This document shows, one piece after another, positions 35,466-43,085 of a stretch of DNA of 64,000 nt. Positions within the stretch are counted from its first letter, which is position 1. The number at the start of each line of letters is the position of its first letter. Origin of the DNA: Pseudomonas ovata. GTDB taxonomy: Bacteria > Pseudomonadota > Gammaproteobacteria > Pseudomonadales > Pseudomonadaceae. The DNA lies in contig NZ_QFFU01000011.1 in the NCBI RefSeq assembly GCF_003131185.1, positions 124,001 through 188,000 on the forward strand, given 5' to 3'. The notes beneath the pieces were generated by a model. The model did not search any database, was not told where the DNA came from, and saw only the letters and a list, made by a program, of their open reading frames with translations. A program made the translations under genes and the position numbers.

Positions 35466-36548
35466 ATGCAACGAATTCCTTGTGTACTGATGCGTGGCGG
35501 CACCTCCAAAGGGCCTGTGTTCCTGGCCTGGGACTTGCCGGTTGCCGTCGAAGAACGCGACGAGCTGCTGCTCAACCTGATGGGCTCCGGTCATGAACTG
35601 GAGATCGACGGCATTGGCGGTGGCAGCCCGCAGACCAGCAAGGTGGCGATTGTCAGCCCGTCGTTGCATGCCGACGCCGATGTCGATTACCTGTTCGTGC
35701 AAGTGATGGTCGCCGAGCGTCGTGTCGACACCGCGCCCAATTGCGGCAACATGTTGTGCGCTGTCGGGCCTTTTGCCGTCGAGCAGGGTCTGGTCAAGGC
35801 CACGGGCGATTCGACCCTGGTGCGCATCCGCAACCTCAACACCGGCACCTTCGTCAATTCCGAGGTTCACACCCCCAGCGGGCTGGTCAGCTATGAAGGC
35901 GACACCGCCATTGATGGCGTGCCTGGCACCGCAGCGCCGGTAAAACTGACCTTTCTCGATGCCGCCGGCAGCAAGACCGGCAAACTGTTCCCGACCGGCA
36001 ACACCCAGGATGTCATCGACGGTGTGCCGGTAACCTGCATCGACATGGCCATGCCGATGATGCTGATCGAAGCCGCTCATCTGGGCAAGCGTGGAGATGA
36101 AACACCGGCACAGCTGGACGCCGACAGCGAATTTCTCAAGCGTCTGGAAAGCCTGCGCCTGCAAGCGGGCCTGGCCATGGGCCTGGGCGATGTCAGCCAG
36201 AAAGTGATTCCAAAGCCGGTACTGGTGTCACGGCCGTTCGCTGACGGCACCTTGTCGGTGCGTTATTTCATGCCGCACAACTGCCATCGGGCACTGGCCA
36301 TTACCGGTTCCATCGGTCTTGCCACCGCCTGCGTGACGCCCGGCAGTGTCGTGGCCGCCATGCTGGACCTGGCGGATGAACCGCGCCTGCAACAGGTGCG
36401 CATCGAACACCCCAGTGGCGGCATCGATGTTGTTTTGTCGTACACGGGTGAAAACGCCGATACCATTCGCGCCTCTGTGGTGCGCACGGCACGCCGGTTG
36501 TTCTCCGGTTTCGTCTATGCACCTGCTTCGCAACGCCTGGCCGGCTGA
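35466..36548 (+). CDS. PrpF/GalD-family isomerase (4-oxalomesaconate tautomerase or aconitate isomerase-like)
   Basis: A 360-residue protein with the double diaminopimelate-epimerase fold of the PrpF family. Diagnostic words: RIPCVLMRGGTSKGPVF with the first catalytic-type region, DGIGGGSPQTSKVAIV, DTAPNCGNMLCAVGPFA, and the Cys-containing VTCIDMAMPM. It matches the length of GalD (4-oxalomesaconate tautomerase of gallate breakdown). However, galA, galB and galC are absent and the neighbours are citrate- and dicarboxylate-type carriers. A cis/trans or allylic isomerisation of aconitate, methylaconitate or a similar acid is therefore at least as likely. The substrate is unproven. Confidence 0.8.
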   Translation: MQRIPCVLMRGGTSKGPVFLAWDLPVAVEERDELLLNLMGSGHELEIDGIGGGSPQTSKVAIVSPSLHADADVDYLFVQVMVAERRVDTAPNCGNMLCAVGPFAVEQGLVKATGDSTLVRIRNLNTGTFVNSEVHTPSGLVSYEGDTAIDGVPGTAAPVKLTFLDAAGSKTGKLFPTGNTQDVIDGVPVTCIDMAMPMMLIEAAHLGKRGDETPAQLDADSEFLKRLESLRLQAGLAMGLGDVSQKVIPKPVLVSRPFADGTLSVRYFMPHNCHRALAITGSIGLATACVTPGSVVAAMLDLADEPRLQQVRIEHPSGGIDVVLSYTGENADTIRASVVRTARRLFSGFVYAPASQRLAG

Positions 36549-36599
36549 GGCTGCCAGTACGGTTTTGCATCAGCACAATTCTAAAAAACGGGTGATGCC

Positions 36600-37910
36600 A
36601 TGAAAGTTGTCAAATCGCTCTACTTCCAGATTGTCTGCGCCGTGATCCTGGGGGTGCTGGTCGGGCACTTCTGGGCGCAGCAGGCCGTGGCCCTGAAGCC
36701 GCTGGGTGATGCATTCATCAAACTGATCAAGATGATGATCGCGCCGGTGGTGTTCTGCACCATCGTCACCGGCATTGCCGGCATGAGCGACAAGCGTTCG
36801 CTGGGCCGCCTGCTGAGCAAGACCCTGCTGCTGTTTCTGGGGCTGACGGTGGTCAGCCTGTTCATCGGCCTGGGTGCGGTGTATCTGTTCCAGCCAGGCG
36901 CGGGCATGAACATCGACCCCAGCCGCCTGAGCACTCAGGGTTTGTCGCAGTACACCGACTCGGCGGCGAAGTTGAGCGTGGTGGAGTTCTTCATGCACAT
37001 CATCCCCGACACCTTCATCGGTGCGTTCAACAAGGGTGAAGTGTTGCCGGTGCTGTTCATTGCCGTGCTCAGCGGCTTTGCCCTGTCATCGCTGGGCGAG
37101 CGCGGCAAGCCGGTGCTGACGGTGCTCGAATCGGCCTCGCACATGGTGTTCAAGATCTTCGCCTACCTGATGCGCTTCGCCCCGATCGGCGCATTCGGTG
37201 CCCTGGCCTTTACCGTGGGCCAGTACGGCATCACTTCGCTGGGGTCGCTGGCCAAGCTGATCATGACCCTGTACGTCGCCTGCGGTTTCTTCGTCTTTGT
37301 GGTGCTGGGCAGCATTTGTCGGGCCCACGGGTTCAGCCTGTGGAAGTTGCTGCGTTATTTCCGTGAAGAGTTCCTGGTGGTCCTGGGCACCTCTTCGACG
37401 GAGCCGGTGATGCCGCGCATGCTGGAAAAACTCCAGGCCCTGGGCTGCAAGAAAAGCATCGTCGGCCTGGTGTTGCCCACCGGCTACTCGTTCAACCTCG
37501 ACGGCACGGCCATTTACCTGTCGCTGGCGGCCATCTTCATTGCCCAGGCCTGCAACATCGACCTGAGCGCCGGGCAGGTGATCACCATGCTGGCAATCAT
37601 GCTGCTGTCGTCCAAAGGCGCCGCCGGGGTGACCGGCAGCGGCTTCGTGGCACTGGCCTCGACCCTGACCGTGATCCACGACATTCCTCTGGCAGGCCTG
37701 GCCTTGCTGATCGGTATCGACCGCTTCATGTCCGAAGCACGGGCCCTGACCAGCCTGGCCAGCAATGCTGTGGCCACCGTGGTCATCGCGCTGTCGGAAA
37801 AGGGCTGCGACCGCCAGGTGCTGCAGGACACGCTCGACGGCAAGATCACTGAACCGGTCAACACCACTGCTGAGTCCTGGGACACCCAGGCGTCTGCCCG
37901 ACACAGCTAA
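36600..37910 (+). CDS. C4-dicarboxylate transporter, DctA-like (DAACS family)
   Basis: A 436-residue symporter. FIKLIKMMIAPVVFCTIVTG, GTSSTEPVMPRMLEKL, LPTGYSFNLDGTAIYLS and LLSSKGAAGVTGSGF are all DctA hallmarks. It imports succinate, fumarate, malate or a similar acid with protons or sodium. It follows the PrpF/GalD-family gene by 51 bp and precedes a CitMHS carrier, so three genes likely form one transcript. A housekeeping dctA may exist elsewhere; this copy is tied to the local pathway. Confidence 0.88.
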   Translation: MKVVKSLYFQIVCAVILGVLVGHFWAQQAVALKPLGDAFIKLIKMMIAPVVFCTIVTGIAGMSDKRSLGRLLSKTLLLFLGLTVVSLFIGLGAVYLFQPGAGMNIDPSRLSTQGLSQYTDSAAKLSVVEFFMHIIPDTFIGAFNKGEVLPVLFIAVLSGFALSSLGERGKPVLTVLESASHMVFKIFAYLMRFAPIGAFGALAFTVGQYGITSLGSLAKLIMTLYVACGFFVFVVLGSICRAHGFSLWKLLRYFREEFLVVLGTSSTEPVMPRMLEKLQALGCKKSIVGLVLPTGYSFNLDGTAIYLSLAAIFIAQACNIDLSAGQVITMLAIMLLSSKGAAGVTGSGFVALASTLTVIHDIPLAGLALLIGIDRFMSEARALTSLASNAVATVVIALSEKGCDRQVLQDTLDGKITEPVNTTAESWDTQASARHS

Positions 37911-38036
37911 CCGCCTTACCCCCAATAACGCCTTGAAAACACAGGCGCCGGGCTCCCATCATCGGGAAGCCTGGCGCTCGGGAGGCCGTGCGCCTGCGCA
38001 TCGGCCAAGCAGCCAATAACAAAAAGAGAATTTCCT

Positions 38037-39341
38037 ATGCTCGCTCTGCTCGGCCTGGCCATGGTCGTGGTGTTCACCTACCTGATCATGAGTAAACGCC
38101 TGTCGCCCATCGTCGCCCTGACCCTGGTGCCCATCGTGTTCGCGCTGATCGGCGGCTTTGCGCCGACCACCGGCAAAATGATGCTCGACGGCCTGAAAAT
38201 GGTGGCGCCCTCGGCGGCGCTGCTGCTGTTTGCCATCCTTTTCTTCGGCCTGATGATTGATGCCGGCCTGTTCGACCCGCTGATCCGCAAGATCCTCAAG
38301 CGCGTCAACGGCGACCCGATGAAAATCGCTATCGGCACCGCCTTGCTGTCGCTGGTAGTCGCCCTGGACGGCGACGGCACTACCACCTACATGATCACCT
38401 GTGCGGCCATGCTGCCGCTGTACAAGCGCATCGGCATGAACCCGATGATCCTGGCCACTATCGCCATGCTGTCGCTGAGCATCATGAGCGGCATGACCCC
38501 GTGGGGCGGGCCGGCGACACGGGCCATCGCAGCGCTGGGGCTGGATGCCGGTGAATACTTCGTGCCGTTGTTGCCGACCATGATCGGCGGCGCGATGTGG
38601 GTGGTGTTCACCGCCTTCCTGCTGGGCCGTGCCGAGCGCAAGCGCATTGGCAATATCGAGCTGCAAAGCGGCGGCGGCAACTGCTACATCAACGAGATCC
38701 TCGGCGACACCCCGCACAAGCGTCCGAAGCTGGCCTACGTCAACCTGGCGCTGGTCATCGCGGTCATGATCGCGCTGGTGATGGGCGTCATGCACTCGGC
38801 CGTCCTGTTCCTGATCGGCTTCGTCATCGCCCTGATGATCAACTACCCGCAACTGGACATCCAGAAAGAGCGCATCCTGGCGCATTCGGGCAATGCCATG
38901 ACCGTGGTGCTGCTGGTGTTTGCCGCCGGTATCTTCGCCGGCATTTTCTCGGGCACCAAGATGGTCGATGCCATGGCGCAAACCCTGGTCGAATGGATTC
39001 CGCCGTCGTGGGGCCACCTGTTCCCGCTGGTGGTGGCGATTACCAGCATGCCGCTGACCTTCGTGCTGTCCAACGATGCCTACTACTTTGGTGTGGTGCC
39101 GATTCTGGCCAATGCCGCCGCGGCCTACGGTATTTCGCCGCTGGAAATCGCCCGCGCCTCGATCCTCGGCCAGCCAGTGCACCTGATGAGCCCGCTGGTG
39201 GCCTCGACGTTGTTGCTGGTCGGCATGGTCGACCGCGACATCGGTGATTTCCAGCGGGCCACGGTCAAGTGGGCGGTGCTCACCTCCCTGGTGATTACCG
39301 CCCTGGCCCTGCTGACCGGCGCCATCAGCCTGTTCGTCTGA
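38037..39341 (+). CDS. CitMHS-family citrate/tricarboxylate transporter
   Basis: A 434-residue permease with about 12 helices. It matches the CitMHS family (divalent-metal-citrate/H+ symporters) over its length: MSKRLSPIVALTLVPIVFAL, LLFAILFFGLMIDAGLFDP, DGDGTTTYMITCAAMLPLY, SGMTPWGGPATRAIAALG, LSNDAYYFGVVPILA. It probably brings in citrate, aconitate, isocitrate or tricarballylate as a metal complex. An imperfect hairpin precedes the start (about 37945-37975). Confidence 0.88.
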   Translation: MLALLGLAMVVVFTYLIMSKRLSPIVALTLVPIVFALIGGFAPTTGKMMLDGLKMVAPSAALLLFAILFFGLMIDAGLFDPLIRKILKRVNGDPMKIAIGTALLSLVVALDGDGTTTYMITCAAMLPLYKRIGMNPMILATIAMLSLSIMSGMTPWGGPATRAIAALGLDAGEYFVPLLPTMIGGAMWVVFTAFLLGRAERKRIGNIELQSGGGNCYINEILGDTPHKRPKLAYVNLALVIAVMIALVMGVMHSAVLFLIGFVIALMINYPQLDIQKERILAHSGNAMTVVLLVFAAGIFAGIFSGTKMVDAMAQTLVEWIPPSWGHLFPLVVAITSMPLTFVLSNDAYYFGVVPILANAAAAYGISPLEIARASILGQPVHLMSPLVASTLLLVGMVDRDIGDFQRATVKWAVLTSLVITALALLTGAISLFV

Positions 39342-39370
39342 TTCACCTGCCTTTTTGATCCCTCCGTAAA

Positions 39371-39394
39371 ACGCCTTCTTTATATAGAAGGCGT
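39371..39394. terminator. Hairpin between the CitMHS and porin genes
   Basis: ACGCCTTCT and AGAAGGCGT form a perfect 9-bp stem with a TTATAT loop, 30 bp after the CitMHS stop. Few T residues follow, so it may be a partial terminator or an mRNA-stability element within the module. Confidence 0.5.
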
Positions 39395-39436
39395 GCGGTG
39401 GGCTGCGTCCTCAATAACAACAATGAGTCGTTTGCC

Positions 39437-40690
39437 ATGAACACTTTGCTCACCCGTGGTGCCGTGTACCCCCTGTTGGCGCTGTTGCCGGTGGCCACCG
39501 CCGGCGCCGAAGGCTTTATCGATGACAGCAAGCTCAAGCTGCAATTGCGCAATGTGTATTTCAACGAGAACTTTCGTGATGAACACGGCCTGAGTGCCAA
39601 CGCGGCACGCACTGCCAAGAGCGAACGCACCGAATGGGCCCAGGGCTTTCTGCTCGATTACCAGTCCGGTTTCACCCAGGGCACCGTGGGGTTTGGCCTT
39701 GATGCAATCGGCTTGCTGGGCGTCAAGCTCGATTCCGGCCGTGGTCGCAGCGGCACCGGGCTGTTGCCGGTGCACGCCGATGGCCGTGCGGCCGATGAGT
39801 TTTCCAGTGCCGGCATGACCGCCAAGGCCCGATTTGCCAAAACCACGGTCAAGTACGGCACCTTGCTGCCGCGCACGCCGGTGCTGATTTACAACGATGC
39901 ACGCCTGTTGCCGCAAACCTACCAGGGCGCCAGCGTCAGCAGCACCGACATCGAGAACCTGACCCTGTCGGGCGGCCATCTTGATCGCTTCAAACTGCGT
40001 GATTCCAGTGACAGTGTGGGCTTGAGGCCCGATGGCTACAGCGGTGCCCATACGGATGACTTCAGCTATGCCGGCGCCGAGTACAAGCTGGGCAAGACCG
40101 TACGCCTGAGTTATTTCTTCGGCGAGCTGGAAAACTTCTACCGGCAGCACTTTGCGGGCATCCAGCATGACCTGCCGTTGGGCGCCGGGGTGCTGACCAG
40201 CGACCTGCGCTACTTCCAGAGCAATGACACCGGCGCGGCCTACGATGGCAAGGTCGACAACCACATGCTCAGCGGCCAGTTGTCGTACGCCTTGCTCGGC
40301 CACACCTTCAACGCCGGTTACCAGGCCCTGAGTGGCGATGCCGGCCTGCCGTATATCAGCGGCGCCACGGTGTACTCCTTCAGCAACGTCGGCATCGGCA
40401 AGTTCATCGAGGAAGACGAGAAAACCTGGATGCTCGGCTATGCCTACGACTTCAAGCAACTGGGCGTGCCGGGCCTGACCTTCTCGACCCGTTACCTGAG
40501 CGGCAATGACGGCAAGTCCAACACCACCGTCAAGGAATGGGAGCGCGATGCCGAGCTGGCCTACGTCGTGCCGTCCGGCAGCTTCAAGGGGCTGGGCGTG
40601 AAGTTGCGCAACTACGTCTACCGCTCCGACTTCTCGCGCGGACGCGACAGCAACCGGCTTTACCTGACCTACGACATTGCCCTCTGGTAG
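39437..40690 (+). CDS. OprD-family outer-membrane porin
   Basis: A 417-residue porin of the OprD/Opd family with signal peptide MNTLLTRGAVYPLLALLPVA, cleaved after AGA. The mature part begins EGFIDDSKLKLQLRNVYFNE and shows the family elements DEHGLSANAARTAKSERTEWAQGF (in part), GVKLDSGRGRSGTGLLPVH and a terminal aromatic residue (ending TYDIALW). Located with citrate- and dicarboxylate-type carriers, it is probably an OpdH-like channel for tricarboxylates. The ATG at 39437 opens directly into the signal peptide. Confidence 0.88.
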   Translation: MNTLLTRGAVYPLLALLPVATAGAEGFIDDSKLKLQLRNVYFNENFRDEHGLSANAARTAKSERTEWAQGFLLDYQSGFTQGTVGFGLDAIGLLGVKLDSGRGRSGTGLLPVHADGRAADEFSSAGMTAKARFAKTTVKYGTLLPRTPVLIYNDARLLPQTYQGASVSSTDIENLTLSGGHLDRFKLRDSSDSVGLRPDGYSGAHTDDFSYAGAEYKLGKTVRLSYFFGELENFYRQHFAGIQHDLPLGAGVLTSDLRYFQSNDTGAAYDGKVDNHMLSGQLSYALLGHTFNAGYQALSGDAGLPYISGATVYSFSNVGIGKFIEEDEKTWMLGYAYDFKQLGVPGLTFSTRYLSGNDGKSNTTVKEWERDAELAYVVPSGSFKGLGVKLRNYVYRSDFSRGRDSNRLYLTYDIALW

Positions 40691-40769
40691 AGCGCAGTCC
40701 AGGGCATGCACCGCGGTGCGTGCCCGGCAGGGAGCAAGTATTCATCCGCCTGGACAGAGAGCGCAAACG

Positions 40770-42443
40770 GTGTCATTCAAATCGAAAATACTGCTGCTGA
40801 CCGTATTGCCGGTGCTGTTTTTTGCCCTGCTGATCGGTGTCGCCATCCGTTCCACGCTGATGGAGCGCGCCGAACAGGATGTGCTTGAAACCCGTGAGCG
40901 GCTGCTTGAGCAAAGCCGGGCGCAGCTCAAGGACTACGCCAGCATCGCCCGCACCGCCGTGGCCGACCTGTACGAACCGGCCGCCGAGGGTGACCGGGCC
41001 AGCCGGGCGCAGGCCATTGCCCGGCTGTCAAAGATCAAGTACGGCGACGACGGCTACTTCATTGGCTACGACAGCCAGGTGGTGCGCCTGTTTCGCGGCG
41101 ACAGCCGCGAGGGTGTTGGCGTCAACATGAGCGAGCGCAAGGACCGCAACGGCGTGTACCTCAACCGCGACATGGTTGCGGCGGCCAAGAACCAGCAACA
41201 TTACGTCAATTATGCCGGGGCCCTGGTCAACACCGATCAGGTGGTGCCCAAGCTCGCCTACAGTTTCTACCTGGCCAAATGGGACATGGTGGTGGTCACG
41301 GCGGTGAATCTGGACCGTATCGAAAGCCAGGTCGCCGAAGTCCGCGAACACATGGCCGAGCGGGTGCGCAGCCTGGTGACCGGGGTGGCGCTTGCCGCGC
41401 TGGTATTGCTGCTGGTCATTGCGACCCTGGCGCTCTGGCTGACCAACAACAGCTTGCGGCCCTTGATGCGCATGCGTGCGCACCTGGATGAAATCGCTGC
41501 CGGCGAAGGCGACCTGACCCGCCGCCTGCCGGTCACCGGCCGTGATGAGCTGGGTCAACTGGCGGTGTCGTTCAATGCCTTTGTCGACAAGATTCACGGG
41601 CTGGTCAGCCAGATCGTCGCCATGGCCGGGCAACTGGACCAGGCGGTGGGCGAGGTGGCCGGGCAGAGCGCGCGGATGGACCAGGCCATGACCGTGCAGC
41701 GTCAGGAAGCCGAGCAGGTGGCCGCTGCGATCAACCAGATGTCGACTGCCGCCTTGCAAGTGGCGGCCAGTGCGCGCAGTGCCTCGGGTGCGGCCCTGGA
41801 AACCGACCAGCAATCGCGCTACGCCCGCCAGGTGGTGGACGACAGCCATACCCGCATTCAGGCGCTGACCGCCAGCCTGTCCGAGGCCGGCGGCTCGCTG
41901 CACAGTTTGCAGAACGATGTGGCGGCCATCGTCACCGTGCTGGATGTGATCCGCTCGATTGCCGACCAGACCAACCTGCTGGCGCTCAATGCCGCCATCG
42001 AGGCCGCCCGGGCCGGGGACGCGGGGCGCGGCTTTGCCGTGGTGGCCGATGAGGTGCGTGCACTGGCCAGCCACACCCAGCGCAGCACCCAGCAAATCCA
42101 GGCCACCCTCGAAACCCTGGAGCGGACCACCGCCAGCGTGGTGGGCTCGATGCAGCAGTCCAGCGACGCCGGGCAGGGCGCCAGCACCCAGGCGGCCCAG
42201 GCCGGCCAGGCGTTGGGCACCATCGTCGGGCTGATCGGCACTATCAACGAAATGAACGCACACATTGCCGGCGCGGCCCAAGAGCAGACCGCGGTGGCCC
42301 ACGAGATCAACCACAGCGTGCATCAGATTGCCGACGCCATCGACAGCGTCGCCGAACAGACCCGTACCGGTGTCCAGACCAGTGAGGCGCTGCACACCAT
42401 CGGCCATCGCCTGCAGCAGTTATTGGGGCAGTTCAGGATCTGA
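40770..42443 (+). CDS. Methyl-accepting chemotaxis protein with a single-Cache sensor
   Basis: A 557-residue chemoreceptor. An N-terminal helix (ILLLTVLPVLFFALLIGVAI) is followed by a periplasmic sCache-type sensor (KYGDDGYFIGYDSQVVRLF, HYVNYAGALVNTDQVVPKLA), a second helix (about 225-245), HAMP, and the MA signalling hairpin (DQTNLLALNAAIEAARAG). The GTG at 40770 is the likely start; the frame extends upstream into the porin end without a credible start. Located right after the tricarboxylate uptake genes, it may detect their substrate. Confidence 0.88.
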   Translation: MSFKSKILLLTVLPVLFFALLIGVAIRSTLMERAEQDVLETRERLLEQSRAQLKDYASIARTAVADLYEPAAEGDRASRAQAIARLSKIKYGDDGYFIGYDSQVVRLFRGDSREGVGVNMSERKDRNGVYLNRDMVAAAKNQQHYVNYAGALVNTDQVVPKLAYSFYLAKWDMVVVTAVNLDRIESQVAEVREHMAERVRSLVTGVALAALVLLLVIATLALWLTNNSLRPLMRMRAHLDEIAAGEGDLTRRLPVTGRDELGQLAVSFNAFVDKIHGLVSQIVAMAGQLDQAVGEVAGQSARMDQAMTVQRQEAEQVAAAINQMSTAALQVAASARSASGAALETDQQSRYARQVVDDSHTRIQALTASLSEAGGSLHSLQNDVAAIVTVLDVIRSIADQTNLLALNAAIEAARAGDAGRGFAVVADEVRALASHTQRSTQQIQATLETLERTTASVVGSMQQSSDAGQGASTQAAQAGQALGTIVGLIGTINEMNAHIAGAAQEQTAVAHEINHSVHQIADAIDSVAEQTRTGVQTSEALHTIGHRLQQLLGQFRI

Positions 42444-42509
42444 CTTAATGCCTTATTGGGTATCCTGTGTCGCTGACACCGCGCTGTCGTGCAGCAGACA
42501 TGGGGCCAG

Positions 42510-42657
42510 GTAGGAGCGCGCTTGCCCGCGACCGAGTGCGAAGCGCTCGCAAAATTTTCGCAACGCTGAAAATCTACAGCGAATGACCGCAAAATCTTGG
42601 AAACGCCACAAATTTACGACTGCTAACGCAGCCGGTCGCGGGCAAGCGCGCTCCTAC
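42510..42657. repeat. REP pair after the chemoreceptor gene (unit 1 of a tandem duplication)
   Basis: Outer arms GTAGGAGCGCGCTTGCC and its complement enclose two inner segments with TCGCAAAATTTTCGCAACGC. It is preceded by GTGCAGCAGACATGGGGCCA (from 42489), and the same tag precedes the second element at 42889. Together with the receptor fragment that follows, it forms a unit of about 380-395 bp that occurs twice in tandem. Confidence 0.88.
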
Positions 42658-42690
42658 AGCCAGCCTGCGTTGGCAGCGTGCCCGTGAGCG

Positions 42691-42825
42691 CTACCAGTTA
42701 TAGCTGACGGCGCCCACCAGGCTGCGCTCGTCGCCATAGCGGCAGGAGTTGGCACAGTACATATAGCGTTCGTTGGTCAGGTTCTGCGCGCGGGCGCTGA
42801 GTTGCCAGTGCGCGTCCAGTGCGTA
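42691..42825 (-). pseudogene. Duplicated 3' end of the TonB-dependent receptor gene
   Basis: These 135 bp are nearly identical to the last 45 codons of the intact receptor gene (43086-43220), including the stop codon and the end SLVGAVSYNW. Similarity stops sharply at 42825, where the sequence changes to ACCACCTG and a palindrome. There is no start or upstream part, so it is not a gene. It is the receptor tail carried within a REP-bounded duplicate. Confidence 0.92.
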
Positions 42826-42833
42826 ACCACCTG

Positions 42834-42858
42834 CCGCCTTGGCGCCGCGCCAAGGCGG
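42834..42858. repeat. Perfect 11-bp palindrome at the receptor-fragment boundary
   Basis: CCGCCTTGGCG and CGCCAAGGCGG with loop CCG. The same element, within inverted flanks, is at 62598-62622. Relative to its flanks the loop there reads CGG instead of CCG, as if it had flipped. Confidence 0.85.
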
Positions 42859-42888
42859 TATGCCGTGGTGCAGCAGACATGGGGCCAG

Positions 42889-43051
42889 GTAGGAGCGCGC
42901 TTGCCGGAATGCCGGACCACCGCGACCGAGTGCGTAGCAGTCGTAAATTTTCAGCGTTTCCGAGATTTTGCGGTCATTCGCTGTAGATTTTCAGCGTTTA
43001 CGAGATTTTGCGAGCGCTAGCGCACTCGGTCGCGGGCAAGCGCGCTCCTAC
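42889..43051. repeat. REP pair with a 15-bp insertion (unit 2)
   Basis: As the element at 42510-42657, but the left arm is interrupted: after GCGCTTGCC there is an extra GGAATGCCGGACCAC before GCGACCG. The same interrupted arm is present in inverted form at 62.55 kb, so these two copies share a recent ancestor. Confidence 0.88.
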
Positions 43052-43085
43052 AGCCAGCCCCGCGTTGGCAGCGTGACCGTGAGTG

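Noticed and set aside
35466..36548. Assignment to gallate degradation
   Set aside because: No galA, galB or galC-like genes are in the window and the neighbours are carboxylate carriers, so the gallate role is not adopted as fact.
37959..39182. 407-codon minus-strand frame opposite the CitMHS gene
   Set aside because: Very rich in His, Gln and Asp with no domain, a typical antisense translation of a membrane protein gene.
41028..42407. 459-codon minus-strand frame opposite the chemoreceptor
   Set aside because: Antisense shadow. The + strand product is a complete chemoreceptor.
42698..42880. 60-codon minus-strand frame near the REP elements
   Set aside because: It lies in the duplicated receptor tail and palindrome but in a different frame from the receptor, so it is not a small gene.
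42444..43085. REP-rich region considered as an insertion sequence with a transposase
   Set aside because: No transposase or RAYT reading frame is present. All parts are explained by REP pairs, a palindrome and the receptor tail.
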